Shown piece after piece: positions 1 to 7,802 of a stretch of 28,864 bases of DNA. The translations under genes and the position numbers were made by a program. This DNA is from a virus. Positions within the stretch are counted from its first letter, which is position 1, and every line of letters starts with the position of its first letter. A model generated the notes under the pieces. That model ran no database searches. It was not told where the DNA came from and was given only the letters and a program-made list of their open reading frames with translations. The stretch lies in the IMG/VR virus record IMGVR_UViG_3300037487_000878, positions 1-28,864 of that record; one strand, written 5' to 3'.

Positions 1-178
1 CCCTGATCGTTTCAAAGACATGCTCGTCCGCGCTGTGGTCGGCGGTCGCCTCTGGCCGCAGCCACGCCTCGACCAATGACCCCGCAATGATTGACGCCTG
101 CCCCGTCACCGCGATGGACGCATCGCTGGTTCCCGGAAAGGAACCGAAGTCAATTGTCGTTGTTCCGGTAGCGCCCAT
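1..178 (-). CDS. Small phage structural protein (partial, runs off left edge)
   Basis: The reading frame is open from an ATG at 178 to the window edge (59 residues seen), beginning MGATGTTTIDFGSFPG. It starts 3 nt after the stop of the upstream 146-residue gene, so the two are translated together. The Gly/Thr-rich start followed by an Ala-rich, soluble-looking stretch resembles small proteins found among tail or fibre genes of phages. That is an impression of family style and not a domain hit. The C-terminus is missing, so length and function are unknown. It is taken as a virion-block gene from its position at the end of the tail genes. Confidence 0.7.
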   Translation of the reverse strand, partial: MGATGTTTIDFGSFPGTSDASIAVTGQASIIAGSLVEAWLRPEATADHSADEHVFETIR

Positions 179-181
179 ACC

Positions 182-622
182 TTACGCGAAAGTGAGAGTC
201 CATGTTATCTGCAATGTGTCCGCAGCCGCCTTGTTGACCACTGAAAAAGACGCACTGGCCCACATATTGACCGTGTTGACCGTGGCAATATCGAACAGTC
301 CGGCCTCGGTAATCGCGCCAGTGCCGTCGCCTGCCGCCCAGTCCGCGACCATCGTAACCACCGCACCGGAGCGAAGCTTTGACGTGAGGGCATTTCGATC
401 CAGCTCCGTCCCGAGCAAGGTCGCCGCAGGGGCTCCTGTTCCGATTGCCATGTGGGTGGGCTTTGAGAGCGATGGGGCTGCAAGAATCTGATCTGCTGCG
501 CCCTGCTTGCCTGCTGTGGTTACGGTGTTGTGAACCGATGAGTGCTTCACATTTCCGTCCGGACCCTTCAGGACAATCTTCACATTGTCCTTGATTGATA
601 CACCATCTTTCTTGTCAGCCAT
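182..622 (-). CDS. Putative tail fibre-type structural protein (146 aa)
   Basis: The 146-residue protein begins MADKKDGVSIKDNVKIVLKG. The centre has THMAIGTGAPAAT followed by LDRNALTSKLRSG, and it ends in alternating beta-type residues (ADTLQITWTLTFA). The pattern of a short charged start, a 'GTG' segment and predicted beta strands is common in short phage tail-fibre or baseplate accessory proteins. No catalytic motif is visible. The ATG context is ATTATGGCT with no Shine-Dalgarno sequence. It sits between a 93-residue protein and the partial gene at the left edge, all on the minus strand with gaps under 10 nt. The role is inferred from context. Confidence 0.75.
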   Translation of the reverse strand: MADKKDGVSIKDNVKIVLKGPDGNVKHSSVHNTVTTAGKQGAADQILAAPSLSKPTHMAIGTGAPAATLLGTELDRNALTSKLRSGAVVTMVADWAAGDGTGAITEAGLFDIATVNTVNMWASASFSVVNKAAADTLQITWTLTFA

Positions 623-630
623 AATGATTC

Positions 631-912
631 CTATAAGTCCACACGCAGCCAGATTTGTCCAGTGACAGGATTGGAAGGATCGGAAGTCCTGACCTCCACC
701 CTCATGTTGCTGCTGATGCTGGAGACGTTGTTCACCAATCGGTGGAACGCCTGAACGTCACGCTCCCTCACGAGCTTCATGTTGGTGATCCAGGTCTGCA
801 TACCGGGAAGCTTTGCGGCCTCCGGAGGTAGCTCTGGTAATCTGTCGAAATGAATCTCAAGAACCTGATCGGTTCTCAGGCTGATTCTGGATAACTCTTT
901 TGACGTAGCCAT
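631..912 (-). CDS. Hypothetical protein of the tail operon (93 aa)
   Basis: The 93-residue protein begins MATSKELSRISLRTDQVLEI and has a Pro/Leu-rich segment (FDRLPELPPEAAKLP) near residue 25. It ends in NPVTGQIWLRVDL. It is soluble and has no signal peptide or membrane segment. The gene starts 3 nt after the stop of the 1011-residue tail gene, in the context AACGTATGGCT, which is almost the same as at the start of the gene at 12387. Close packing indicates cotranscription with the tail genes. I do not recognise the family; a small virion or tail-assembly protein is the reasonable guess. Confidence 0.7.
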   Translation of the reverse strand: MATSKELSRISLRTDQVLEIHFDRLPELPPEAAKLPGMQTWITNMKLVRERDVQAFHRLVNNVSSISSNMRVEVRTSDPSNPVTGQIWLRVDL

Positions 913-915
913 ACG

Positions 916-3900
916 TTAAGGGCTGTCCGCCTGGCCCCAGCCTTTGATCATTTTCTGCATGGCTGAGAACGTCCCGCCGCCACCGATTCCGGATATCCTG
1001 AATCTCGCCGACAAGAACCTTCCTCGCCGAAAGGTTGGAAAGTAGAACGTGCCATCTGGCCGGGTCTTGTCCGCGATGTGCTGCGCTGCCGTCTTGTTGG
1101 ACTGGCAGGCGAATTCCAGCGACCTGATCGTTTTCCATGTAAAGCAGCTTGGGGTAGATGCGTATCCAATCTCGCATTCCAAATCAGACGGGCTGCTTTG
1201 CGGTAGCGGCTCCGCCTCGATTCCGATCATCTTGATCATCTTCTCGTCATCCGTCCTGTAATCGTTCGCGCCCTCTTGGAACACAGTGTCGTAGCCGACG
1301 TTGTGGTAAAACTCACCGTGGCAACTGTAGCCGTCGTATGCCCCAATGTTTCCACCAAGCATCTGGCGGTAGTAAACGTCATCCTCCTGCTGCTTCAGTG
1401 TGAAGTCGGACGCCGATGCCGTGATGAACGTAGCCTTAACCGCGCAGTCACGGCAGTAGTCCTCGATGGTCTTCCCGCTCAACCGAGCACACAGCGAGTC
1501 CGCGTGAACAGGTAGGTCTGGGTTCTCTGTCGGGTTCCGGATGTAGAGCGGCGGGTTGGATACCGCAACACTTGCGCCAGTGCAAACCGATCCGTCCTTC
1601 GGCCCGACTGCCACCTTGGTTCCGCGCGCGCAGATTCCTAAGTCCTCGATCCACTGTCCAACCGTTGGGCGATCATCTGCCCTGAACGTAAGGAACGAGG
1701 TGAAGCCGTGATCCACAAAGTCCGCCGCGTTGTATTTGAGGTTGAGTCGCAGGGAGACGTTGGGACACGTATTGCTCCCGGTTGGCCACGAGAGCCAGGC
1801 TTCCCGCTTTTCGTCGGACCATCCACCGGTGACGAGATCGCAGGCATCCTTGTTGATTGAGCCATACTCAGCATCCGTCTCAGCAATTCCATTGAAAATG
1901 AAACCAGCAGCATCAGTAATCCAAACATAGTTGATTGGCCTCGTGTCGAACTGGGTGAACGCATAGATGTCTGACTCCCCAAGATACAGGTGCTGGTCGC
2001 CGCAGTTGATCAGGGAGAACTTATACTTCAGCGCGTTGCCGCCCTTGTAGATGTTCTCGAAGTTGAACACGTCCTCACCGCCGACGAGCGTCACGCGGAT
2101 GATGGATTTGTCCGTGTAGATGATCAGCCAGTTTCCCAACGGCGCGGCATTAAGAATCGTTTCCCCAATCGCAATCGTTGCACGTCCCGCAAAACTGGTA
2201 TCGCTTTCGATGAGCGAGTTTGGGTCGTCGAGGTCTGACCATAGGACTGTTCCGCCCATGCGTTCCCCGTCTTCCGTGATGTCATAGAATATCGTGAACC
2301 CTTTCCATGTGACAACGCCGCCGGCCTTGGTTACTCCGAGCGCAGTAAGATCCGTAATGGTCTGGAGTCCTTGCAATGCACACCCAGACACATCATCACC
2401 GAGCGTGTAGATGGACGGAGCATCGAAGTTGTTCGTGTAAATCAGGTAGCTGCCAAGCGTGGCCGACATCCCGCGCACGGAGTTGCACCCGCACTGGTTC
2501 ACGGTGTAGCCAGAGTTCCCGAGCCCGTCCGCCAAGAGCCTCCAGTTGCCGGCGCTCTGGTTCAGCTCATACACACGGCTCATCGTTGCCGCGATCAGCT
2601 TCCGTCCCGAAGCGACAACCACCTCGTTGAGCATCGTCACTGCCTCGCGGCATCCGTTTCGCTGATACGCACCAGTCCCGCAGTAGGTGTAATCGTAGTC
2701 GAAGCGGGTTCCGTAGAATGGGGTTCCGGTTCCGTAGGGATACCCGGCTACCGGGGTGTCAGGGTAGGTGGTAGGGCAGGACGTGTAGAGGAACGAGTAA
2801 GCGTAGTAGAACGGATACCCAGTGTCGCAGACATCGCTCGTGAACGGGTAGTCAACACCGAGTCCGGCTGCGTATATTCCGGCGAGATCTGTTTCAGAAG
2901 GAAATGCGTTTTTGAAATACGTGAACGAGTCAACGATAGCATCCAGGTTCGCCGCAAGCGTGGACTCGGCAAGCCCAACGTAGAACGAAGCCGAAGACGT
3001 AGAGTCAACGCCGGTCGTATGAGCCGCTGAAGTGGTGGTCCCATTGTTCAGCTTGACGTTGATCGTGTTCAGTACCGGATCGTGCCAGCAGGCAAAGAAC
3101 TCCCAAGTGTCTGAGGTGAGTGATGTCGGACTCGTTACCGTCGTAATCAGTGTTCCGTTTGAAGACACCTCAAAATTCAGAACGCCTCCAAAAATATAGA
3201 GCCGATACTGCCTATCTGGAGCGGACCCCCATATTCCAAGAATGTGCTGCTCTGGCCCGCTTGGGTTCCTTGGGTATATCCAGCCCGTGAATCCGAATCT
3301 GATGTCACCAGTGCTCAGGACCGCACTAGCTGAAGCATCGTTCAGGTAGTCTCCGGCTGGTATGCTTAATCCGCTTCCTATCAACCCGGACACAACGGAC
3401 GTTCCGAAGCATGTGAGATCCAGTCCGCTAATTGAGTCAACGGTCTTTCCGGATCCATTGATAGCGTTGAACCTCCAATGCGACCTAGCACCGGTTGAGT
3501 TTACGTTTGTCGTCGTTAGAATATACGGAAACCCAACGCTCGGATAAAAGATCGGGCAGCCGTTGAAGTTGCCACTCGGATAATTCCCAACATACACCGG
3601 GCAGAATGGACCAGATGCAGGAGGGAATACCACGGCACCAGGTATCGAAGATGATGCCGCGAAGTAAGGATACGTGTATCCCGCAAGTCCTCCGCCTCCA
3701 ACCGCGCGATCTTCAAACTCCTCGTAGTAGAACAACCGGTCGGTGAGCTGGTCGTGAAGGTCTTGGTTGTTGTAGATGTCCGCATCCGCGAACAGCCTTC
3801 GCCATCCTCCGCCGCGCTGCCGGCTCTTGCTTGAGCGGCTCACTGCGTTCTTTACGATCCTCCAGTTACCAAACCCAATTGCGTCCGCGCTGGCCAGCGT

Positions 3901-3951
3901 GTTGAACACTCCGGCCATTGACTTGAGCGGGATGGTTTTGAAGTCTGACAT
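916..3951 (-). CDS. Large tail protein with an inserted LamG/concanavalin-like domain (1011 aa)
   Basis: Three parts are visible. Residues 1-90 are a basic N-terminus. Residues about 90-150 and 366-435 are Tyr/Pro/Gly/Cys-rich and flank a self-contained beta-sandwich-like region at about 151-365 (SHWRFNAINGSGKTVDS, IRFGFTGWIYPR, WEFFACWHD, AIVDSFTYFKNAF), which matches the layout of LamG/concanavalin-type jelly rolls. From about 436 onward, repeated beta motifs (LIAATMSRVYELN, SYLIYTNN, GFTIFYD, TVLWSDLDDPNS, NWLIIYTDKSI) resemble the propeller-like repeats of podoviral tail hub or DNA-stabilisation proteins such as P22 gp10. The C-terminus is Cys-rich. It lies directly after the collar gene. 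Expected role: tail hub or adhesion component. The start ATG lies 3 nt beyond the upstream stop. Family assignment is inference. Confidence 0.8.
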   Translation of the reverse strand: MSDFKTIPLKSMAGVFNTLASADAIGFGNWRIVKNAVSRSSKSRQRGGGWRRLFADADIYNNQDLHDQLTDRLFYYEEFEDRAVGGGGLAGYTYPYFAASSSIPGAVVFPPASGPFCPVYVGNYPSGNFNGCPIFYPSVGFPYILTTTNVNSTGARSHWRFNAINGSGKTVDSISGLDLTCFGTSVVSGLIGSGLSIPAGDYLNDASASAVLSTGDIRFGFTGWIYPRNPSGPEQHILGIWGSAPDRQYRLYIFGGVLNFEVSSNGTLITTVTSPTSLTSDTWEFFACWHDPVLNTINVKLNNGTTTSAAHTTGVDSTSSASFYVGLAESTLAANLDAIVDSFTYFKNAFPSETDLAGIYAAGLGVDYPFTSDVCDTGYPFYYAYSFLYTSCPTTYPDTPVAGYPYGTGTPFYGTRFDYDYTYCGTGAYQRNGCREAVTMLNEVVVASGRKLIAATMSRVYELNQSAGNWRLLADGLGNSGYTVNQCGCNSVRGMSATLGSYLIYTNNFDAPSIYTLGDDVSGCALQGLQTITDLTALGVTKAGGVVTWKGFTIFYDITEDGERMGGTVLWSDLDDPNSLIESDTSFAGRATIAIGETILNAAPLGNWLIIYTDKSIIRVTLVGGEDVFNFENIYKGGNALKYKFSLINCGDQHLYLGESDIYAFTQFDTRPINYVWITDAAGFIFNGIAETDAEYGSINKDACDLVTGGWSDEKREAWLSWPTGSNTCPNVSLRLNLKYNAADFVDHGFTSFLTFRADDRPTVGQWIEDLGICARGTKVAVGPKDGSVCTGASVAVSNPPLYIRNPTENPDLPVHADSLCARLSGKTIEDYCRDCAVKATFITASASDFTLKQQEDDVYYRQMLGGNIGAYDGYSCHGEFYHNVGYDTVFQEGANDYRTDDEKMIKMIGIEAEPLPQSSPSDLECEIGYASTPSCFTWKTIRSLEFACQSNKTAAQHIADKTRPDGTFYFPTFRRGRFLSARFRISGIGGGGTFSAMQKMIKGWGQADSP

Positions 3952-3954
3952 GGC

Positions 3955-4614
3955 TTACGTCTTGATGAAGTAGTAACCAACCCAGCAAGGATGAACCACG
4001 TTGAACGGGCTTGAACTTCCGGTGGTATCCATCGGATCTGCGTAGGCCCAATCAAGGCTTCCCCCTTGAGTGATGTCGTTAACCCTTCCAATCGTCTGCC
4101 GAACTAGAATTTGCTGCCCGCCATCAGTGCTGTATGCGTGACGATGTGTTGCAAGTTCAGCCTCCGTCATCGTGTGCCGCTCTTCGCCGACGGACAGGGT
4201 TGCGATGTCCCGGTTCGTTAGCCCTGACCCCTGGCCGGCACCGATTGGTGAACGGCTACGAAGGTCGGGAAGCGTGAAGGTGGTCGTTCCGTTTCCCGCT
4301 CCGTATCTCGTTCCAATCTGCGCGTACAGGTCGGCGTAGGTCGTTCTCGAAACCTCGCTGCCGTCAGCAAGGATCCATGCAGTGCCCATGTTTAGCGTGA
4401 GCGACATCACCACTGTTCCGGTCGGAGCCGTGAACTGCGCCACCTCTGACTTGAAGTCGTCGCTTACGGTTCCATCCGCGTTCAGCATCCATCCGAACAA
4501 GTCGCAGAGTAGCTGCGGGACATTGAGGAACTTGCTGAACCGCGTGCAGAAATCTGCGTTCGCGGCTGGAACAGCATCGCAGAACTGAGACGGTGTTACT
4601 GGATTTGTAGCCAT
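3955..4614 (-). CDS. Phage tail collar domain protein (219 aa)
   Basis: Residues about 65-125 carry the tail-collar fold signature: a TGTVVMSLT start, the WILADGSEVSRTTYADLYAQIGT core, then GNGTTTFTLPDLRSRSPIGAG. This is the sequence pattern of the Phage Tail Collar family (PF07484). A metal-binding-like HRH lies near residue 157 (ELATHRHAYST), as in short tail fibres and Mu/T4-type collar proteins. The N-terminal 60 residues differ from the family and probably attach it to the tail. It lies between the connector-like gene and the large tail protein in one minus-strand transcript. The collar assignment is firm; the exact place in the virion is inferred. Confidence 0.9.
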   Translation of the reverse strand: MATNPVTPSQFCDAVPAANADFCTRFSKFLNVPQLLCDLFGWMLNADGTVSDDFKSEVAQFTAPTGTVVMSLTLNMGTAWILADGSEVSRTTYADLYAQIGTRYGAGNGTTTFTLPDLRSRSPIGAGQGSGLTNRDIATLSVGEERHTMTEAELATHRHAYSTDGGQQILVRQTIGRVNDITQGGSLDWAYADPMDTTGSSSPFNVVHPCWVGYYFIKT

Positions 4615-4625
4615 GTGCGTATTCG

Positions 4626-5465
4626 TTAGACTGCGGTTCCGTAAAGCGGGGACAGCTCAGACATCATTTGACCAACCGCAGCGGAGCAGTCCCGCTTTGG
4701 CTGGGTGTCCTGCTCGTCGTGATATCGATACTTCAGCATCCGGAGGCTGGCCGCGTAGTCGGATTCATATTGGGCCTTGGCCACAAAGTCCCGCTCCTTC
4801 TTTGCCATCTTCGCCTCGACGTAATTGATTACAGCCTCCTGAAGCTGCTGGTCAACCGGGACCAGGTTGCTGTCGTCCCAGTTCCGTCTAATCCCCTGCC
4901 ACTGCACGAGCAGCTTGTATCCGCACGGGAATCTCGGGCCTGCGTAAATCTTGTAGTCAGGACCAACCGCAAAGATTCGGTCGTCATCATCAAGCCCCTT
5001 GAACTGGCAGTCGTCTTCAGTTGCCGTCAGGTAAGGGGATGCGCAGGCCGTCTGCCCACTGATCAGGTAGTTGCAGTAAGGCGTGTCGTAAATGTTCGTC
5101 GGAGCTGGATCGAACGTGCATTGCACGCACCTCTGGCGCTCAATCCAGCAGTCCATCTCTGACGTGCTGACGCGCTTGTAGTAATACTTCCGGCAGTCCA
5201 GCCCCGGCCAATAGGCCAGCAGTTGAGTGACCTTGCCTACGGGACCATCAAAGATGGATGCAGCGCAGAACTCTATCACGTCCGACTTGGTTTTTACCTC
5301 GATGTTGAAATCTCTGAACCACGGAATGATCGTCTGAATGTCTGCCAACGCATACCCGGTCTGAGCGCGGAAGTAAGCTTCCATCTCCTCGCCGAGATCT
5401 TCCGGCGCAACCAAGGGTTGAATTGCCGCGAGGAAGTTGACGAAGGTTTGGTATGTGATTGGCAT
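4626..5465 (-). CDS. Putative head-tail connector/adaptor protein (279 aa)
   Basis: The 279-residue protein begins MPITYQTFVNFLAAIQPLVA and has about ten cysteines in its middle third (including WIERQRCVQCTF and CGYKLLVQW). Its C-terminal part is helical and charged (LQEAVINYVEAKMAKKERDF), a segment often seen in connector proteins that pack against the portal. Length and position, between capsid-side genes and the collar protein, fit a podoviral adaptor or tail tubular protein A. No diagnostic motif was recognised, so this is a context call. Start context TTATGCC is shared with other genes of this block; there is no Shine-Dalgarno sequence. Confidence 0.7.
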   Translation of the reverse strand: MPITYQTFVNFLAAIQPLVAPEDLGEEMEAYFRAQTGYALADIQTIIPWFRDFNIEVKTKSDVIEFCAASIFDGPVGKVTQLLAYWPGLDCRKYYYKRVSTSEMDCWIERQRCVQCTFDPAPTNIYDTPYCNYLISGQTACASPYLTATEDDCQFKGLDDDDRIFAVGPDYKIYAGPRFPCGYKLLVQWQGIRRNWDDSNLVPVDQQLQEAVINYVEAKMAKKERDFVAKAQYESDYAASLRMLKYRYHDEQDTQPKRDCSAAVGQMMSELSPLYGTAV

Positions 5466-5471
5466 AACGAA

Positions 5472-5945
5472 TTAGACCGCAGCTCGTAAATCTTTCATCT
5501 TCGCCGTAGGCGGCTTGGTGAACATTCCGGCAAAGGACTCATTTGTCGGAACCTCGATTGGGTCTGGCATTTTGGCGGGCTCGCGGATGGCCCCAAGCCC
5601 GTGCTGGTTGCGCGCGCGCTCCGGCTGTTGCGGTGCAGCGAACTGACCGTGCGTGTTACCGTTTTCCCCCGCAGCACGAAGCCCGCCCAACTGGTGGGCT
5701 GACAGCTCCCGCCTCTGCGGCCTGTTGTTCGAGCTGAATCCGGAGGAGATCTGTTCGGCTTTTTTTTTAGCCTCTTCGGCGTACTGCTCTTCCGTGATTG
5801 ACAGCACTCCGCCAATCCCGCGAGCGATACACTTGTCCAGTTCTGCAATGAGTGTCGCATCGTTGGTTTCAAGGATGTCGAACCTCATCGCGGAGCCGTT
5901 CACGAATACTGCACTGTCTGGTATTTCTTTCTGGAAGTAACGCAT
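5472..5945 (-). CDS. Hypothetical virion-block protein (157 aa)
   Basis: The protein has a short ordered N-terminus (about 1-60, including ILETNDATLIAELDKCIARG) and a long low-complexity, hydrophilic remainder rich in Gln, Asn, Arg, Pro and Ala. The ordered part resembles small proteins found after capsid genes in other phages, which often start with a beta strand pair. It is the first gene after the capsid terminator and ends 6 nt before the connector-like gene. Function unknown. Its position suggests a capsid decoration, head-completion or connector-associated role. Confidence 0.7.
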   Translation of the reverse strand: MRYFQKEIPDSAVFVNGSAMRFDILETNDATLIAELDKCIARGIGGVLSITEEQYAEEAKKKAEQISSGFSSNNRPQRRELSAHQLGGLRAAGENGNTHGQFAAPQQPERARNQHGLGAIREPAKMPDPIEVPTNESFAGMFTKPPTAKMKDLRAAV

Positions 5946-5960
5946 GACTAATCCATAACC

Positions 5961-5994
5961 AAAAACCCCGGAGTTGCAAGACGCAACTCCGGGG
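5961..5994 (-). terminator. Intrinsic terminator downstream of the capsid gene
   Basis: Read on the minus strand, a perfect 12-bp stem CCCCGGAGTTGC/GCAACTCCGGGG with a 5-nt loop is followed directly by TTTTT. It lies 29 nt past the capsid stop codon and before the 157-residue gene. This is a textbook rho-independent terminator. It would limit transcription into the tail genes relative to capsid. Confidence 0.93.
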
Positions 5995-6022
5995 CTGTGC
6001 CACGATCACCGCCAACCAAAGC

Positions 6023-7741
6023 TTACGCCGAGTACAAATCCGTGTAAGGCGTGATACCGCTATCACCGCGAGGAATCTGGGTGATGTCGAAGTTTTCAAC
6101 AATCGCGCTGGTCGCCGGGCATTCAACCACGGCGGTCCAAGTCAGCGAGTTCAACTGAATCTCCTGCGTCGGGTTTGCCATGACGCAAGCGTAGTCGCGG
6201 TCCACGGAGGCGAGCTTCTCAAGGTCGCCAGTCGTGTGCTTGACCGAGTTCGACGTGATGATGCCGGGATAGATGCTGGTGAAGTCCAGGATCCAGAGGA
6301 AGCGACCGGAGGAACCGATGCTTTCCAGCGAGTGAGCCGTCGCGAAGTCATCGAAGTAGGGGTTCGTGACAATGCGGAGCTTCACCTGCGGATACTGGAG
6401 CTTGTACTCGTCGAAGTTGAATCCGAGAGTGCCCATGTTCCCGCTCATCACCTGCTTGGTGTCGATCATGAACCGAGCCAGACCGTCGGAGCGAGTATCG
6501 TAATACTCGATCATGCCGCGCTGGAACTGCGATGCGGTATACGAGTCGGTGAAGATCTCGATGGTATCGTTCGGGGTACCCTGGTCGCCGCGCGCACGCC
6601 AGATGGGGTAGATGAGATTCTCGAACAACTCAACCAAGTTGAGGCGCTGGTTCTGGAGGTCGAACACCTGACCGCACTCGGCAAGCTGCTCGTAAACGCC
6701 GATGGCGTTCGCCTTGCGGCCCACGCACCGACCTTCGCCGGGCACATACAACCCTTGCGTGGTGTTGGACACGGTGGCCACTTCAGCCAGGCTGCGGTAG
6801 GAACCGAGAGTCTGGTTGGTGGAGATGCGCTTGTTCCAGAAGAACTTGTTCAGCCACTCACGCTGAAACACGTCACCGAGCTGCTTGTTGCGCTGCGTGG
6901 AATCCACGTCACCGAACAGCTTGAAGTACTCGTTGCCGTCTTGGAGGCGCTTGAACCACGCTTCGTAGAGCTGGTCGGTACACATGGTGTAACGGTCAGT
7001 CTCCCACCAGAACGGGACATGCTTCCGGTCGTTTAGCGCCGGGCGATTGTAGCACCAGCGTTCCACGTCCTGCACGTTCGCGGAACCACGGATGACAACA
7101 CCGGCACTGAGCGGGGAACCACCGGAGAACCCGGAGAACGCAGCTTTCGCAACCCAACCGAGCGTGTCGTTCTGCGCAGTGGCAGTGATGAGTACAGTGG
7201 AAGCGCCACTGAAGGTCGATGTCTGCGAACCGGTGATAAGGAATGCGCCACGAAGAGCAGTGCCTGCGGAGCTGCGGGCGTTGACGAAGATAGTCATGCC
7301 GGGGACGAACCAGCGTTCGTCAATCGGAATGGAAGCGCGACTGTTGACGTGGATGGTGTAAACACCGCCCGCCACGAACAAGTTCTTCAGGCTCCAATAC
7401 TCCGCGTTGATGACGGAGTGCTGGCTGGCCATGATGAACGGGGCAATCTCGGAGTTGCCCGGCCCGAGCGGCGTGACAATCTTCTTGTTGCCAAGCATCC
7501 GCTTGTTCGACATCAGGAAGTCATACAGGCCATTGGTCTTGGCACCGCACGCCTTGATCTCGAACTGGGTTGCGAGCAGCGCATGAAGATCCCGGAAGTT
7601 ACCGGAGCCATCAGTGAAGATCGAAGACAGTTCGTCAGACTCTGCGGTGACAACACTACAGAGCGTGACCGCACCGCATTCGTTCACGTTGTTGCCGATG
7701 GCCGGCAGGCATTTCTCGAAGATATTTGCGCTAATCGCCAT
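6023..7741 (-). CDS. Probable major capsid protein (572 aa)
   Basis: The 572-residue protein begins MAISANIFEKCLPAIGNN. It is rich in aromatic and beta-forming residues, with no signal peptide or enzyme motif. Segments such as YEQLAECGQVFDLQNQRLNL, FTDSYTASQFQRGMIEYYD and YPQVKLRIVTNPYFDDF read like the peripheral and axial domains of HK97-fold capsid proteins, but this is a visual judgement. Support comes from position: directly after a scaffold-like gene, with its own strong terminator and a structured leader, as expected for the most abundant virion protein. It is longer than typical capsid proteins (300-450 aa), so an extra inserted domain is likely. The start is the first ATG; no Shine-Dalgarno sequence is present. 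Confidence 0.8.
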   Translation of the reverse strand: MAISANIFEKCLPAIGNNVNECGAVTLCSVVTAESDELSSIFTDGSGNFRDLHALLATQFEIKACGAKTNGLYDFLMSNKRMLGNKKIVTPLGPGNSEIAPFIMASQHSVINAEYWSLKNLFVAGGVYTIHVNSRASIPIDERWFVPGMTIFVNARSSAGTALRGAFLITGSQTSTFSGASTVLITATAQNDTLGWVAKAAFSGFSGGSPLSAGVVIRGSANVQDVERWCYNRPALNDRKHVPFWWETDRYTMCTDQLYEAWFKRLQDGNEYFKLFGDVDSTQRNKQLGDVFQREWLNKFFWNKRISTNQTLGSYRSLAEVATVSNTTQGLYVPGEGRCVGRKANAIGVYEQLAECGQVFDLQNQRLNLVELFENLIYPIWRARGDQGTPNDTIEIFTDSYTASQFQRGMIEYYDTRSDGLARFMIDTKQVMSGNMGTLGFNFDEYKLQYPQVKLRIVTNPYFDDFATAHSLESIGSSGRFLWILDFTSIYPGIITSNSVKHTTGDLEKLASVDRDYACVMANPTQEIQLNSLTWTAVVECPATSAIVENFDITQIPRGDSGITPYTDLYSA

Positions 7742-7791
7742 TTGGTTTCACGGCCAATCTGGAATAATTACCAGGTATGGCCTGAAACCAA
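7742..7791 (-). repeat. Interrupted inverted repeat abutting the capsid start codon
   Basis: Arms TTGGTTTCA (7742-7750) and TGAAACCAA (7783-7791), then GGCC (7752-7755) with GGCC (7779-7782), then CTGG (7759-7762) with CCAG (7771-7774) pair around an 8-nt AT-rich loop, giving 17 bp in 50 nt. In the minus-strand transcript the hairpin ends at the base before the capsid AUG. It has no U-tract, so it is not an intrinsic terminator. It could control initiation or be a processing site. Confidence 0.75.
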
Positions 7792-7802
7792 TGTATCTCG
7801 AT

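Noticed and set aside
2371-3030. Plus-strand open frame of 219 codons
   Set aside because: It lies fully within the large tail gene on the opposite strand, is Arg/Val-rich and shows no domain pattern.
6236-7036. Plus-strand open frame of 266 codons
   Set aside because: Antisense to the capsid gene; Val/Leu/Glu/Arg-biased composition typical of a shadow frame.
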